A DNA stretch of 64,000 nt from Terebella lapidaria (lineage: Eukaryota > Annelida > Polychaeta > Terebellida > Terebellidae). The position numbers and the translations under genes were made by a program. This document shows, in pieces, positions 36,646-49,646 of the stretch; the first letter of the stretch is position 1; every line of letters starts with the position of its first letter. Under the pieces are notes generated by a model, which was given only the letters and a program-made list of their open reading frames with translations, was not told the DNA's origin and did no database searches. The stretch lies in assembly GCA_949152475.1 (NCBI GenBank), contig OX424559.1, positions 19,437,809 through 19,501,808 of the forward strand, read 5' to 3'.

Positions 36646-37700
36646 ATGTTACGACACACTATGCAAGATTATAGTGAAAACTATAAGGATCCTGAAAGAA
36701 CATTTTTCAAAATAATCGGGCTGAACGTGTATATCAGATTCAACTCTGGCGTCATCAGAAACATACATTGTGTAATATGTATTTGCTTCCATTAAATTAC
36801 TTGTGGAATTCGTAAATAACTTACCCGAAATTAATTGAAATAATTTAAGAATGACAAGCCAATCCTCAATAAAATGATATGAACACCATCAAAGTACCGA
36901 ACCACTCATTTTTCCAATCATCCACACAACATTCGTCATCTACTCAATCACATGAGTATTCAGCATGTTCACGGTGTTCCTTTCACAGTAATTCGCCTTG
37001 TCATGTTAAATATAATGATCCTTTTAAACGTCCGTACATGAAGAGAAGTGACGCTTACCGAAAATTATGTGGTCTCATATCTTTCTGGATAATGTCAAGT
37101 TTGGGCTTGTTGAATAGCACTTTCGGAATAACTTACCAATATTGACCCTCCTCAAAATATAGTGCGACTTAGATACGTACAAAAATGAAAAAAAAAACCC
37201 AATCGGGTAAAAAAAGTAGATCGAGTGCAAAGTAGTTCACATAGTAGACACTCAAAGCATGTTCGTTTGTGTTCACTAACGTCACGTTCATTCTAAGGTA
37301 TACCTGGAAAAGGAATAGGCGATACACATGAATACTACAATATGATGCTACTATAAATTTAATTATAGCAATGAACCATAAAGAAAAACATATACCGTAA
37401 CATCGTATACACATAATACAAAATTTATTGAAACTGATATATATGTACAAGAGCATATATTAATCCTTGACAGTAACACATCAGGAGCCTCGGAGGCCTC
37501 TCTCATTATATTTTATGTAGATTCGCTCACTTCATTTTGCTGTCATAGCAATGTACCTTCAGGTATTCCTACCACCTGAAGGTATGTTTTCACCATTGTT
37601 ATTAGGATTTTAGGTTCAATCAACGTTTTACAAACTTTTACACATGCACCCCATCGTACCAATTGGGTTCTGACAGGCTCTGTTCGTATAAAGTACATAC
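36646..37700. other. No gene seen; one small palindrome
   Basis: AT-rich sequence. A hairpin with 10-bp arms (taccttcagg and cctgaaggta, 37,552-37,583) is present. No exon is supported. Confidence 0.4.
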
Positions 37701-37781
37701 CTTCCAGTGAAGCAGCAAAATGATGGCAAAAACTATGGCAACGGTTGCTGCAACGGCAGACACAATAGTCATCATGAAAAC
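37701..37781 (-). CDS. Candidate single transmembrane exon
   Basis: Exactly 27 codons between a good acceptor (acatatag) and a strong donor (aag|gtatgt), phase 0 at both sides. The product is VFMMTIVSAVAA followed by TVAIVFAIILLLHWK: a ~20-residue hydrophobic helix ending in W-K. It resembles the transmembrane exon of receptor genes such as the one at 53,257-53,494. Neighbouring exons were not found, so it may belong to a paralogous gene or a fragment. Confidence 0.4.
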
Positions 37782-37976
37782 CTATATGTAGCTATAGCAT
37801 TGAAAATCTGTAATCCCGACTGGTCGACGAACTGGCGCTGACGCAAACACCATTGGCCAGATATATGACAAGTACATAATGAGATAATCACGAGTCAAAA
37901 GGCTGTTGACTTGATGGTATTCTCGGGGACATATTTATCGCCCACTAGCAGTGACACCGGCTCAGTGGTATGAATT

Positions 37977-38162
37977 AAGTATCAATCTATTACCACCAAT
38001 ACAGCCAGATTTTGATGATGACAACAACAAACGTAAAATACAACATTTTGCAATAGAAACAAGGCCCGACCAAAACGTTTATGCGAAGAAACGCTGGCGT
38101 CATCAGGGGTAGACATGTAAATCTGGTTGTTTCTATTGTACACCTGATGGAGTTTGTATACA
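37977..38162 (+). repeat. Dispersed segment, copy 2
   Basis: Same-orientation homologue of 28,026-28,205, with scattered substitutions and short indels; identity ends abruptly on both sides. Confidence 0.6.
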
Positions 38163-38586
38163 ACTGCGCAGCATCCTATGAAAATGATTCAGAAATTCGA
38201 AACAAACACCATGGAATAAATATATGATTACCTGATCACAAATCAAAATGCTACGGAGTCGATGGTACACTTTTGATGAATTGATGAAAACATGGACAGA
38301 GGTCCGACCAAGAGGACTCTGCAGAGCCAGGTTATCCAATTACCCACTCATGATGTAAAAAAAATGGAACGTTGAAACGCCACCATGGAAGATATAAAAT
38401 ATTGGTGACAGAAAGAAATGAAAATTACACCCGCTACACTAAAATTTGGTGCAACATTTGAATCGAAACAATTTTGTTATTATAATTTGACAGTGCATGT
38501 ATTCAATACATGTTCAAGCCTATTCTTCGGCTAATTCATCTGTCTACACAAAAAGACGTGTCTAGTGGTCACCATGACTCCTTATA

Positions 38587-39032
38587 CACGGGCGTAGAAC
38601 TGTTTCGCTATGAATGCCCTACGCGATGTTCAATGATACACCCTACGCCGAGTTGATTCCCTTTACCGATTAACCCACTACCAAAACACGTGCTCAGGTG
38701 AACATTTCCAGTGCCAATTGGACACACACAGGAGTGAAGCATGTAGGTAGTATATTTGTATTTCTGAAATACGGATGGATGACACAGACCGCACGTAGGG
38801 ACATATTAGATGCAAATACATTACTTGTTCTCATCGCCGTCATTAAATATGTGGTTTTATCAGTATCTGTGGTAAAACACTACTCACTGGCACTTCGGAA
38901 ATATTGTATAGGTGTATATAACTGAAATACTCACCACAAGAACAGTTAGTCGGTAAGGGGAATCAACACCGCATAGGGTGTATCATTGAACATCGCGTAG
39001 GGCATTCATAGCGAAACAGTTCTACGCCCGTG
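38587..39032. mobile_element. 446-bp MITE, internally deleted relative of the large TIR element
   Basis: Terminal inverted repeats of about 88 bp (38,587-38,674 and 38,945-39,032) begin cacgggcgtagaactg. Interior 38,675-38,943 matches 39,139-39,371 of the adjacent copy except for a ~34-bp indel. The two diverge where this copy jumps to its right repeat. It therefore looks like a deletion derivative of a longer element. It has no coding capacity. Confidence 0.8.
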
Positions 39033-39371
39033 CTTCTGGGGCCCCATGTCCACGGGCGTAGAACTGTTTCGCTATGAATGCCCTACGCGATGTTCAATGA
39101 TACACCCTATGCCGAGTTGATTCCCTTTACCGATTAACACACTACACAAACACGTGCTCAGGTGAACATTTCCAGTGTAGTATATTTGTATTTCTGAAAT
39201 ACTGATGGATGATACAGACCGCACGTAGGGACATATTAGATGCAAATACATTACTTGTTCTCATCGCCGTCATAAAAATGTGGTTTTATCAGTATCTGTG
39301 GTAAATCAGTACCCACTGGCACTTCGGAAATATTGTATAGGTGTATATAACTGAAATACTCACCACAAGAA

Positions 39372-41473
39372 TTAATATTTCTCGACGTGCGATGTTTTTT
39401 GTTCATTTGAATCACTGGCGGAATATTTGCTGATGATACCCTCCACGCAGTGTTATGTTTCCCTTTACTGAGTGTCATTTTCCGAGATGTTTCCCTTTAC
39501 TACACTTTGTCCTGAAAACTTTGTGCAAAACAATTGCTAAATTTGAAAACGAATAGTGACATTTCAAACTTGTATTTCAGAGAAATGGAGCGACCGAAAC
39601 TGTGTACGTATTGTCACCAATTATCAAGGACCTTTGGCACGTTCCTGTTCCATTTTATTGACATTTTCCCATTTTTATGTGAGGTCTTGTCATTTGGGAG
39701 TCTTCTCCACTACCCCAAGTTCGACTGTCAGTAAATTGTAGCTCATACTCTTTGTACTCTCGTTCCGTCCTGGGTTGTTCAAGGAAAATTGAGAACCCCA
39801 TACAGTAGCTGTTTGTCTGTACCATATGTTTATTATGTTGCAATGTACACGAATTATGTCTAAAACCAATAAATATTCTATACAGCAAACCTAGTCGTCT
39901 TTGATGTGTGGTGGATAAAGCATAAAAGTGCAAGATGGACTGACAATTCCACGCACACCGACGTATATCACTGATTATCTTCTCATAACAACACTATATA
40001 TACAGACAAAAACTGGAGAATGTACTCGATGTGGACTATCAAGGGCAATTTGAGCATTTGTTTACATTCGGGTTTGATGGATACACTTCCTTTGTCATAT
40101 ACAGAACTGGCATGAAATGTGTGTTAAAACGGATGTAAAATCGGATGGACTCTAATCGTCAAAACCAATGTGAGCACGTTTTGTTGTCTTGTATTAGACG
40201 ATTTTCAATAAAATTTAGTTTTGAAAAAAAATATTGCATACATTCGAAGGCATGCAGTTGCTTTAAAAATGCAGGACAGATCCAGCGGTTGAAAAAGTAG
40301 TTGAAGATTAACGCATCCAGAATACACAAAGGATTGCGTTTTCATTTACAACGCAATCCAACCAATTTTTGCAGAATAAAAATATTTCAACGTTGCTGAA
40401 CATCCCTTCTCTTGACACTGCAGGGGCTTCTCCGCCTCCAATTACAGGGACCACTGGCAAGAATTCCATCTGATAAATGAGGATAAGTATGATTCATTTG
40501 AATACCAATAACAACATAGAACCTAGAATAGAAAGTATCCGATATGTAATAAAAGTGAAAGTGCTTCTAAACTGAATTTGCTTTAAGATGCAGTGAGACC
40601 CTTCATCTTGGAAGCCATTTTTTGCTCAGGGCAGAACCGCACCAAAAAGGAGTCATTTGTTATGATTCATTGAGTAATACTAGGCCTAAAATTTCAGGTT
40701 GTGGTAGCAGATTAGTCACTTCTCAACATTTAAAAAATATGTTGGTAACCCATGTGGGTCTGGATCCATCCGGATCAAAACCCAATTTTACGCGTAGCGG
40801 TTCTCAAACTGAGTGAAGACAGGTCCCTAGGGACCTTAGTGTTTAGAAAGTTATATTTGTGTAATATTCGAGCCGAGCCTTACATTTTTGACTTTCTCTA
40901 TAGGTACGTGACAAATTGTCATCGTTCTCACTGCATTTTCAAGAAAAGCGCCATTTTTCATTTTCAGCACGTTTTGGGGGCAACATTGCTGTAACAAATC
41001 TGCATTGAAATAGGCGACAATGCATAATTTGTGGCACTTACTATTAATCCTTGGGATGTATTCTTCATCTGTACATATCCATTACAACAGTTGTTTCGTT
41101 ATTTTGTTCTAAAAACACATTCCAAATGATAACATTTCAAAACAGTTTTGGCAAAACGGCATGTTTGTATTCCTAAATCACGTGATCAAGATGATACGTC
41201 ATTGTATCATTACACATCCCAACAGCTGATCGGTGCCTCATTATAACAGGAATAATGATAGTATAATAATCGACTTTTCGAGCTGTAATGGAGATGCTCC
41301 AAGTAAATTCAAGTAATACACAGATAAATAACATTTCTTCAATGCCACAATACGGAAGAATCTGGGACTATTTGCATTGCTGCCGCACACGTAATTGGGC
41401 AAGGAATGACTCAGGACTTCTATTCGCCAGATGGCGCATTGAATGTTTCCAGGAATTTCCCAAACAACAACAA
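39372..41473. other. Interior of TIR element; no gene seen
   Basis: AT-rich sequence with short ORFs only. The stretch 40,700-40,890 has inverted counterparts near 48,950-49,060, which supports its belonging to the same large element. Confidence 0.4.
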
Positions 41474-41475
41474 AA

Positions 41476-43025
41476 TTAGCCCAAGGGCTAAGAGAGGTTA
41501 CCAGACAATATATATTTTAGATCTTAGCCTTTTGTCTGGTGACCTTAAAACAAGGTCATTGGTCAATTCAAGGTCGTGAGAATATTCACCATATATCATT
41601 TCCCATTTGTTTGCAACTGATTCCAAAGCTGTAAAGTCGATAATGAGCGAGATATTAACCATTTTGTGCTTTGACCTTGAAAATGAGGTCAAAGGCCAAA
41701 TTCAATGTCACGAGGAAATTCTGCATATATCATTTTCTATATGTCCACAATTGATTCCTAAGCTGTAAAGTTGATAATAAAATTACCCATTTTGCACTCT
41801 GACCTTGAAAATGAGGCCAAAGGTCAAATTCAAAGTCACAAGAATATTATGGATATATCATTTCCTATATGTCCACAATTGATTCCTAAGCTGTAAAATC
41901 GATAATAATCGAGATATTAGCCATTTTGTGCTATGACCTTGAAAATAAGGTCAAAGGTTAAATTTAAGGGCATCAGAATATTCAGCGTATATCCTTCCCT
42001 ATATGTCCACAATTGATTCCTCAGCTGTAAAATCGATAATAAGCGAGATATCAGCCATTTCGGGCTCTTGACCTTGAAAATGAGGTCAGAGGTCAAATTT
42101 AAGGTCACGTGAATATTCAGCATATATCATTTCCTACATGTCCACAATTGATTTCTAAGCTGTAAAATCGATAATAAGGGAGAAATTAGCCATTTTGTCC
42201 CATGACCTTGAAAATGAGGTCAAAGGTCAAATTCAAGGTCATGACAATAATCTGCTTATATCATTTCCTATATGTTCATAATTAATTCCTAAGCTATTGA
42301 GTCGATAAGAAGTGAGATATTAGCCATTTTTAACTTTGACCTTGAAAATGAGGTCAAAGGTCAAATTCAAGGTCATCAGAATATTCAGCATATATCATTT
42401 CCTATATGTTCACAATGTATTTCTAAGCTGCAAAGTCAATAATAAGCGAGATATTAGCCATTTTGTTCTTTGACCTTGAAACTGAGGTCAGAGGTCAAAT
42501 TCAAGGTCACGAGAATATTCAGCATATATCGTTTCCTATATGTCCACAATTGATTCCTAGTCTCTAATCTCAATATTAAGTGAAATATAAGGCATAATTT
42601 GTCCCATTATAAAGCATAGGAGAATTTAACATGGGAAAGTCCCATTTGGGCCAAGTTTGGCCCAAAATGACCCACTTCGAGCGATTCAAGCGCAACGAAA
42701 CTTATACACATCACAGGAGTACATATGAGGAGTGTTGTGTATCAAAAAGAAAAAAAGTTACTGAACAGTTTTTGAGAAAATGGCCACCAAATTCCAAAAT
42801 CAGGCATTTTTCGTCGAAAACGGGCGCCATTTTGAAAAAAATACGAAAATCGAAAAACTAAAAAAAACTTTCCTGGAAATAATTTTAGGTATTTTCGTGC
42901 ACAATTTCAGAAAGATTCGACTGTAAACTTTAAAGATAAAAATGTGAACGGACGACGGACGGACGGACGACGGACGACGGACGCAACGCCACGGCAATAA
43001 GTTATCGGACCAAAGGTCCGGTAAC
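41476..43025 (-). repeat. AGGTCA-type tandem-array element, complete copy
   Basis: The best-preserved copy. A right palindrome TTAGCCCAAGGGCTAA (41,476-41,491) is followed by about eight monomers of 133-135 bp, the unique flank block (42,600-42,940), a GGACGGACG-type short repeat, and a terminal hairpin with GTTATCGGACC and GGTCCGGTAAC arms around AAA (43,001-43,025). Exact DR1 motifs lie at 42,083-42,095, 42,217-42,229, 42,351-42,363 and 42,485-42,497. It has no coding capacity. Confidence 0.9.
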
Positions 43026-44167
43026 CTAAAAATTTGAGGCACTGTCATCAATCAAAACACTTGAGCTAGTCCAAAATGACTGATTTAGATGCATCAGAAC
43101 TCACGCCCGGGGCACAGTCATGTGCTTTGCCCTTCAATCCGACTCGGAACCGATCGGAAGTAAACATTTGTCACAAAAATCACATGCAAGCCCATGTGCA
43201 TCAACAGCTGACCAGCATGTAAACAACACTGCTATGCAGGTCACGTGTGTGGTTAACCCTGTCATTTGCCATGTCCGGCACATGGGAAGGCCCGAGGCCA
43301 GTCATTTCTACTAGAATTTGGTCTGTCAACTCGAGGGACATGCACACATTTTGGCCAGCGCAACAGGTTAGTGTTTGTTTATTTTTTATACCAACAAACA
43401 GTGTTTGTTTATTATTGATACTGATTAGAACAGGCGGTCTGTTTACACAGAAAAGCACAGGAACTGAATAATGAACATGTTGTTGATTTAAATTGCCGGT
43501 ACCGTACAGTATATGGGTAGACCATCTACTGGTACTAGTACTAGTAGGTCTTAAATTTATTTCCAGAGTACTCCTAGTACTTAGGGATCATTCATTGATG
43601 CATCCAAAATTGCTTTTATTCGGTTCCTATTTCACTATTTGAACATTCATTATGCACCAAAAATTGGCCCGAAATGTGTCATGAAATATTGACATTAAAC
43701 TACAACAGCTTCATCCACTCCATGAAAAATGCTGTTGAAATTAACTGTACTTCTCCTTATTTCTGATACTTCGTTCCTACAACATAGTACCAGCATAGAA
43801 AACAACAAAAACTTTCAAACTAATTATCTAATATCACAGACGAGTACCTGTTCGGTTTGATTCCCATGACACGAATAATTGGTTCCTACTTCAGTCATTC
43901 CGCCACTACTTAAATTGTGTGTCAAGTTTTGTGTGTCAAAATTGTGTGTCAATATTCCACTGGCGTGCCAGAGGTTGTAGGTTTCAATCCTACATGTACC
44001 CAGTCTAGCATACTGCATACACCCGAAATTTACTTATGAATATTTCACAAATTACATGTTCACTTTACTTTTTTATTTGCAGGCCTCTACCACATGACAA
44101 TTAGGGGAAGGGGGGTGTTCAGCTCCCCCCCCCCCCGGACAATGAACCCCACCCACGTCTCTAAATC
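43026..44167. other. No gene seen; tRNA-like T-arm
   Basis: No exon is supported. A GTAGG-loop-CCTAC stem near 43,975-43,993 resembles a tRNA T-arm, but no other arm was found. A run of 13 C lies near 44,124-44,137. Confidence 0.4.
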
Positions 44168-45960
44168 CTGCATTCAATGATATAGTGGAGAATGAATCAT
44201 TGAAAGACATTTTGTCCAAAGGTCCCAAATATAGAGAGCCCACGTCGTTTTCATGGAGATACAATTTTAAGTTAATCATGGATGCAGTTGAGGAGCATGC
44301 CAGAAAATGGACAAAGCGAGAAAAGGCAGAAACTGATTCTCTGTCAGAATGGGTCAAACAGATTAGGTCATTGGTAAACAAACGCATCAATGTTTTGTCA
44401 AAGTCAGTTAGTACTAAATATAGCTCTGTCTTCAATGATCCCGTGGTTACTAATAGTTTGTTGAAACTTCAAGAAAGGTTCGTCATTGTCCCTGCAGATA
44501 AAGCTTCTAATAATGTTGTTTTTGTTTGTAAAGCATACTATATACAGTGCCTGTTTGACAGTGCCCCAAACAGGATATCTTATCAAATCATTTGTCTGTA
44601 TTGCATTCGTTTGGTATTACTACCTCATGTAAAGATTCTAATCTACCGAACTTATATTGGATCCCAAAGTTGCACAAAAATCCACACAAACAAAGATATA
44701 TTTCAGGTTCAGCATCATGTTCTACCAAAGCCCTTTCTAAAATATTAACTACTATATTGTCTAAAATTAAACAGGGTCTCCAAAAGTACTCTGAAACCAT
44801 CTATTCTAGAAGTGGTATAAACCAAATGTGGATATTAAAAAATTCCAAATCTTTATTGGAATATCTACATGCGCACACACTTTCAAAAGTAACGTCTATC
44901 AAAACATTTGATTTCTCCACTTTGTACACAACTATACCTCATTCTGAACTGAAATCTCAGCTTAAAAAACTAATCAATAATTCATTTTTCTCTAAAAAGG
45001 GACAACGTCGGTACCACTATATTGTAGTTAAATATAATACCGCTTATTTTGTTAAAGGCGACTCTGATGCCCCATACAAATATACTGAAATAGATGTGGT
45101 AAATATGGTTAATTTTCTGATTGATAATATTTTTGTGGAATTTGGTGGTCGAATATTTCAACAAACTATTGGTATTCCCATGGGTACAAACTGTGCACCA
45201 TTATTGGCAGACCTGTTTTTATACTCATATGAATCAGATTTTATCCAACATTTACAAAGAGGAGGTTCTAAGAAACTAACATGTAATTTTAATTTCACTT
45301 TCCGATACATAGATGATGTATTGTCGCTAAATAATCCCACGTTTGGTGATTATTTGGATGTCATATATCCTAAGGAACTTGAAATTAAGGATACTACAGA
45401 ATCCGCTAATTTTTCCAACTATCTAGACCAGAGGTTGGAGATTGATAATGATTCTAACCTGTCAACTAGATTATATGACAAACGTGATGATTTCAATTTT
45501 TCCATAGTCAATTTCCCTTTTCTAAGCAGCAACATTCCTATGTCACCGGCATATGGTGTGTTTGTTTCTCAACTTATACGCTATTCCAGAGCTAGTTGCA
45601 AATATGAGGACTTTGTCTATCGAAGTGCCCAGCTAGTCTCTAAACTGCTACGACAAGGATATGTTTTACCAAGACTTATCGCTGCGTTTAAGAAATTCTA
45701 TGGACGTCATCATGATCTGGTTGATAAATACAGCAAATCCATGTCTGCCATGCAACTAGATCTATTTTCATGTTAATTTTGGGGAATTCATGACGGGTGC
45801 CACTAGTGGGGCAGGAAATGCTCACTCTTTCCGGAACACCTGATTTCACCTCCTGATGGCCATTTACGGGGGTTCATGAGTTTCCCTGTCATTTCTGTTT
45901 TCTCTCACTTCGTATGCCTGATATGACTTTCTGTCCCCGGATTATGAGATTGGATAACGG
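44168..45960 (+). mobile_element. Penelope-like retroelement, broken copy
   Basis: It carries an N-terminal block (44,168-44,550: SKGPKYREP, then VEEHARKWTKRE, then VPADKASNN) and a reverse transcriptase block in another frame. A conserved-looking 3' tail (gccactagtggggcagga near 45,800; ttccggaacacctga after it) follows. From memory, similar tails follow the same RT family in bivalve genomes. About one break separates the two coding blocks. Neither terminal repeats nor the exact ends are visible. Confidence 0.65.
44592..45776 (+). pseudogene. Penelope-like reverse transcriptase
   Basis: 394 residues with the RT motif order: YWIPKLHKNPHKQRYI (fingers), FDFSTLYTTIP (motif A), GIPMGTNCAPLLADLFLY (motif B), FRYIDDVLSL (catalytic motif C), then a thumb-like region with KRDDFNFSIVNFP. 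It ends shortly after the thumb with no GIY-YIG endonuclease encoded before the 3' tail. It could be an endonuclease-less Penelope-like family or a related RT group. The upstream N-terminal block is separate, so the copy is probably inactive. Confidence 0.65.
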
Positions 45961-46555
45961 ACCCTGTTTTGTTTGCTCGGAATACTTGATACTGGGTATT
46001 GATTCCACGTCTATTGCATCATGCCATGTGAACACATGCAATCACCAGAGCACCAGATTACAATGACAGAATGTATATTATGGATGTGTTGCTACGTGTT
46101 TTACCCGTATTATTGATGATGTTGATAACAGCTAATCACTGTGATGTGGTTTAGCTGTTTGATTGGTGCCACATGAAGTGGATCCATAGTTGGATATACT
46201 CACTAGCTGGATAAGTGTGTGCTGCTAGAGAGATTGAAATTTTGGGTCTGACTAGCAACATCGTCTCCTAAGCGACGAAGAAAACTGTATCATGTGTATC
46301 TACCCAAATTGGACATATCGGCAAGTCGAAATGTGCTAAAAGACCTACTCTGTGCTGCAGATATACTGTGAGTACTAATTTACATAGATATAATGTGGCT
46401 TGCATACCGAAATGTGAACATTATTATCTGGTTTAGATATCATGTGGAGAGTTTGTATTTTCATGTAATGCCTGACAACATTATGTTTAGACCTGGGATG
46501 CTATGCCTCCAGCAGTTGCATGAACTTTTGCAAACAGGCTGAATTGAATGACAAT
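45961..46555. other. No gene seen
   Basis: Sequence between the retroelement and the next array element, with nothing recognisable. Confidence 0.4.
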
Positions 46556-46562
46556 GTTTTTA

Positions 46563-47674
46563 GGTTAACGGACCTATGGTCCGATAACCTATTTGCATGG
46601 CGTTGCGTCCGTCGTCGTCAGCGTCGGCGCCGTCCGTCCACATTTTTAGCTTACCGGCCCATAAGGGCCGATAAGCTATTTTCGTGGTTTTTCGTGCGTT
46701 GTCTGTCGTCGTCGTCTTCGTCCGCCACATTATCTGTTAACATTTTTTATCTTTTTTTCGGGCTGATGAATTTGTCCATAAATTTGTGTGACTATGTATT
46801 GGGTCAATACCCCCAGAGTTTTTTTTTCATTTTTTTGATTGAATCGATTATGCAGTTTTGGGGTCCATTTTTATGCCGAAAATGGCTGTTTTTGCATGTT
46901 CTTAACTTTAAAAATTATTTTCTCAAAAACTGTCTGATCAGTTTTGAGATTTTAGTTACAAAATGTTCCCCTCATGTATCCTTATGATGTGTATAAGTTT
47001 CGATGCTCTTGAATCGCCGGCCTGCGTGCGGCGGCCATTTTGATGTTGCTTACTGGGCCCAAATAGGACTTTCCCGTGTTAAATTCTCCTATGCTTTATA
47101 ATGGGCCACAATGTTCTAGATATCTCACTTAATATTGAGATTAGAGACTCAGAATCAATTGTGCACATATAGGAAATGATATATGCTGAATATTCTCGTG
47201 ACCTTGAATTTGACCTTTAACCTCATTTTGAAGGTCAGAGCCCAAAATGGCTAATATCTCGCTTATTATCGACTTTACAGCTTAGGAATCAATTGCGGAC
47301 ATATAGGAAATGAAATTGACATTTGACCTACTCTTCAAGGTCAAAGCACAAAATGGCAATTATCTCGCTTATTATCGACTTTACATCTTAGAAATCAATT
47401 GCTGACATACAGCAAATGATAAATGCTGAATAGTCTGTAGACCTTTAATTTGACATTTGATTTGATTTTCAAGGTCACAGGACATGATGATTATTATCTC
47501 TCTCATTATTGAACTTCCAGCTTAGTAATCAATTGTGAACGTATAGGAAATCAAATATGCTGAACACTCTCGTGACTTTAAGTTTGACCAGTGACCTTAT
47601 TTCTAAGACCACGGGACAAAATATAGCTACTAGTATTATATATTGTCCGGTAACCTATATTAGCCCTTGGGCTA
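46563..47674 (+). repeat. AGGTCA-type tandem-array element with two nested left ends
   Basis: The left hairpin GGTTAACGGACC / GGTCCGATAACC (46,563-46,589) is followed at 46,648-46,677 by a second hairpin of a different subfamily (agcttaccggccc / gggccgataagct). Then come the unique block (46,740-47,100) and about four monomers. The right palindrome TTAGCCCTTGGGCTA lies at 47,660-47,674. The nested ends suggest one element inserted into the end of another. The 155-residue ORF across the start is a shadow. Confidence 0.8.
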
Positions 47675-49646
47675 TTTTTTTCTACATACTTGGGTAAATT
47701 GATCCCTGTATTTTGGATGTACATGTATTTACATGCACATTCAATGTCTGTAGTAGGGTTTGATGGTGGTCCAGTCCTGGGGTTCCTTGAGTAAATTCAT
47801 CATGATGTACAGTAACCATGGTGACAGGGACACTCAGATGAAGGCCAAAATAGTTCATACATTTAATTTTTTGGTGTGTGTTTGGCCAAAACAAATTGCA
47901 AGTATTGTGAAACATGTACAGTATGTTAGTTATTAGATGTCTGACCATGTTCATTTCACTTTTTGTGACCATGGTAATTTATATGTACTTCTTCCCATAG
48001 TATACAATTTTCATATGGGAACATTTGAGTACTTTTTTCTATTATACAGGAAACTATTGAAATATTGAACATATATTTATGACTGGTAAATACATTTATT
48101 GAGAAACAGCCTGATTGCATCATGACCTAGCATATTGTCATTATGGTTATGTACAAATGCTGGTATTTTTTATGTCAGTTATTCTGAGCCACTTTCTTGG
48201 CAACTAATATAGAGAAAAGAATGAACTGACCAATTGGATAAGTGTGTGTGCCTATGATAAAAGTGAATCAATAAATGAAACTAATTTCAAACAACTTGTA
48301 ATCAAGAATTAAATTAACGATGGTTTTAATACTTGTGTTTCATGCTTGGTAGGTAATACTAGGTATATTAATTAACCGAATTTTGTAAATAAAATTTTTT
48401 AATTAATCACTTTTATAAATTCCACTTGTACATGTTCTTGTATGTGTTGGCATGGTAGAATTGAACCATTTACAATATTAATAATGAAAAATATATAAGT
48501 TCTGAAAATATGTTGTGTATTCAGATATTTATTAGTAGTATTTAATCTGCAAAACCTCAGTATTGCAGATTAATATGACAGCTTGAGCAGTATACTGACT
48601 TGTTCTTGACATGCACATCATGTACTAGTATTTGAGCTTCTATGAACATGAGGAAAGCAGTGTGCACCTTGTAGGTGTGTTACACATGACTGCACACACA
48701 GTCCAGACAGGTGCCTGTAGCATGTGGCACACAAGATTCCTGTAAACAAAGTATATCTGCTTGTTCTCACTTATTCAACTTATTTGGCATACATCTTCCC
48801 CTTCCAGACAATGAATGAATGTTCCATAGGTGTACAAGGGTTAAAAAAATAGTTCCCTTGGAAGTGAACCTGTGGCCATGATGGATTTGTTGTTCAGTTC
48901 TCACAGCAGAGTCAACTTCAAAAATCCATTGTATGGTTTTGAGGGGGAAATCTAAAAAAGTAAGGCTCGGCTAATAGACTTGGGTATGTGGCAATTGTTG
49001 GAAAAATAGTTAGCAGATTTGTTAATGTATCTATGTGAACGGTGACGCGTAAAATGGTGTAATTTAACTTTGTCATTTTGCATCCTAAAATTTGATTAAA
49101 TACTTCAAAATTCTTCTTTAATATAATATTGCTTGCTCAAATGCTGTTTCTCGGCCTTTTTCCCCATATTGGGTTTGATAAAAATAATTTAGTAATATTC
49201 AATGCTGCAATATTTACTGTGGTACACAAAAAAATGCTGGGTATTTCTGAATCTTAAACCTATTATGATGGCGCAGTGTGTAAGGGGTAGCGGCACCATG
49301 CGACAAGGGAAACTTTGTGTGTGACAATGTTCCGTGAAGGGTATCAGGTGCAACGAAAATTTTACCATGATTCCGACATATAAATCGCAATATATACATC
49401 ACATGATTCATGAAACACAAACATGATGCTTGTATTTTGATATTTGACTGTAACACATTACAGAAGTGACAAATTTTCCAATATTGCTGAGTAAATATAT
49501 TGTCATCACTGTTCAGAAACAAACAATCCTCATTTTCTGCACATATATCAACACTGGTGAGCAACCGCCTGCTGTAAGAAGGTTTTTTTTTACTAAAACT
49601 CACTTTTGCTGAAGTTTTGGTTCGTAAGCACGTGTTTGTCTAGTTT
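47675..49646. other. No gene seen; right interior of TIR element
   Basis: AT-rich sequence; 48,950-49,060 holds blocks inverted relative to 40,780-40,890. The 129-residue minus ORF at 49.2-49.6 kb shows no protein-like pattern. Confidence 0.4.

Noticed and set aside
41476-42590. CRISPR-like regular spacing of repeats
   Set aside because: Monomers of ~134 bp are contiguous and diverged, without unique spacers, in animal DNA with introns.
43960-43998. tRNA gene
   Set aside because: Only a T-arm-like stem is present; no acceptor, D or anticodon arm pairs with it.
46520-46987. 155-residue ORF at the start of an array element
   Set aside because: It crosses two nested repeat ends and recurs only because the repeat does.
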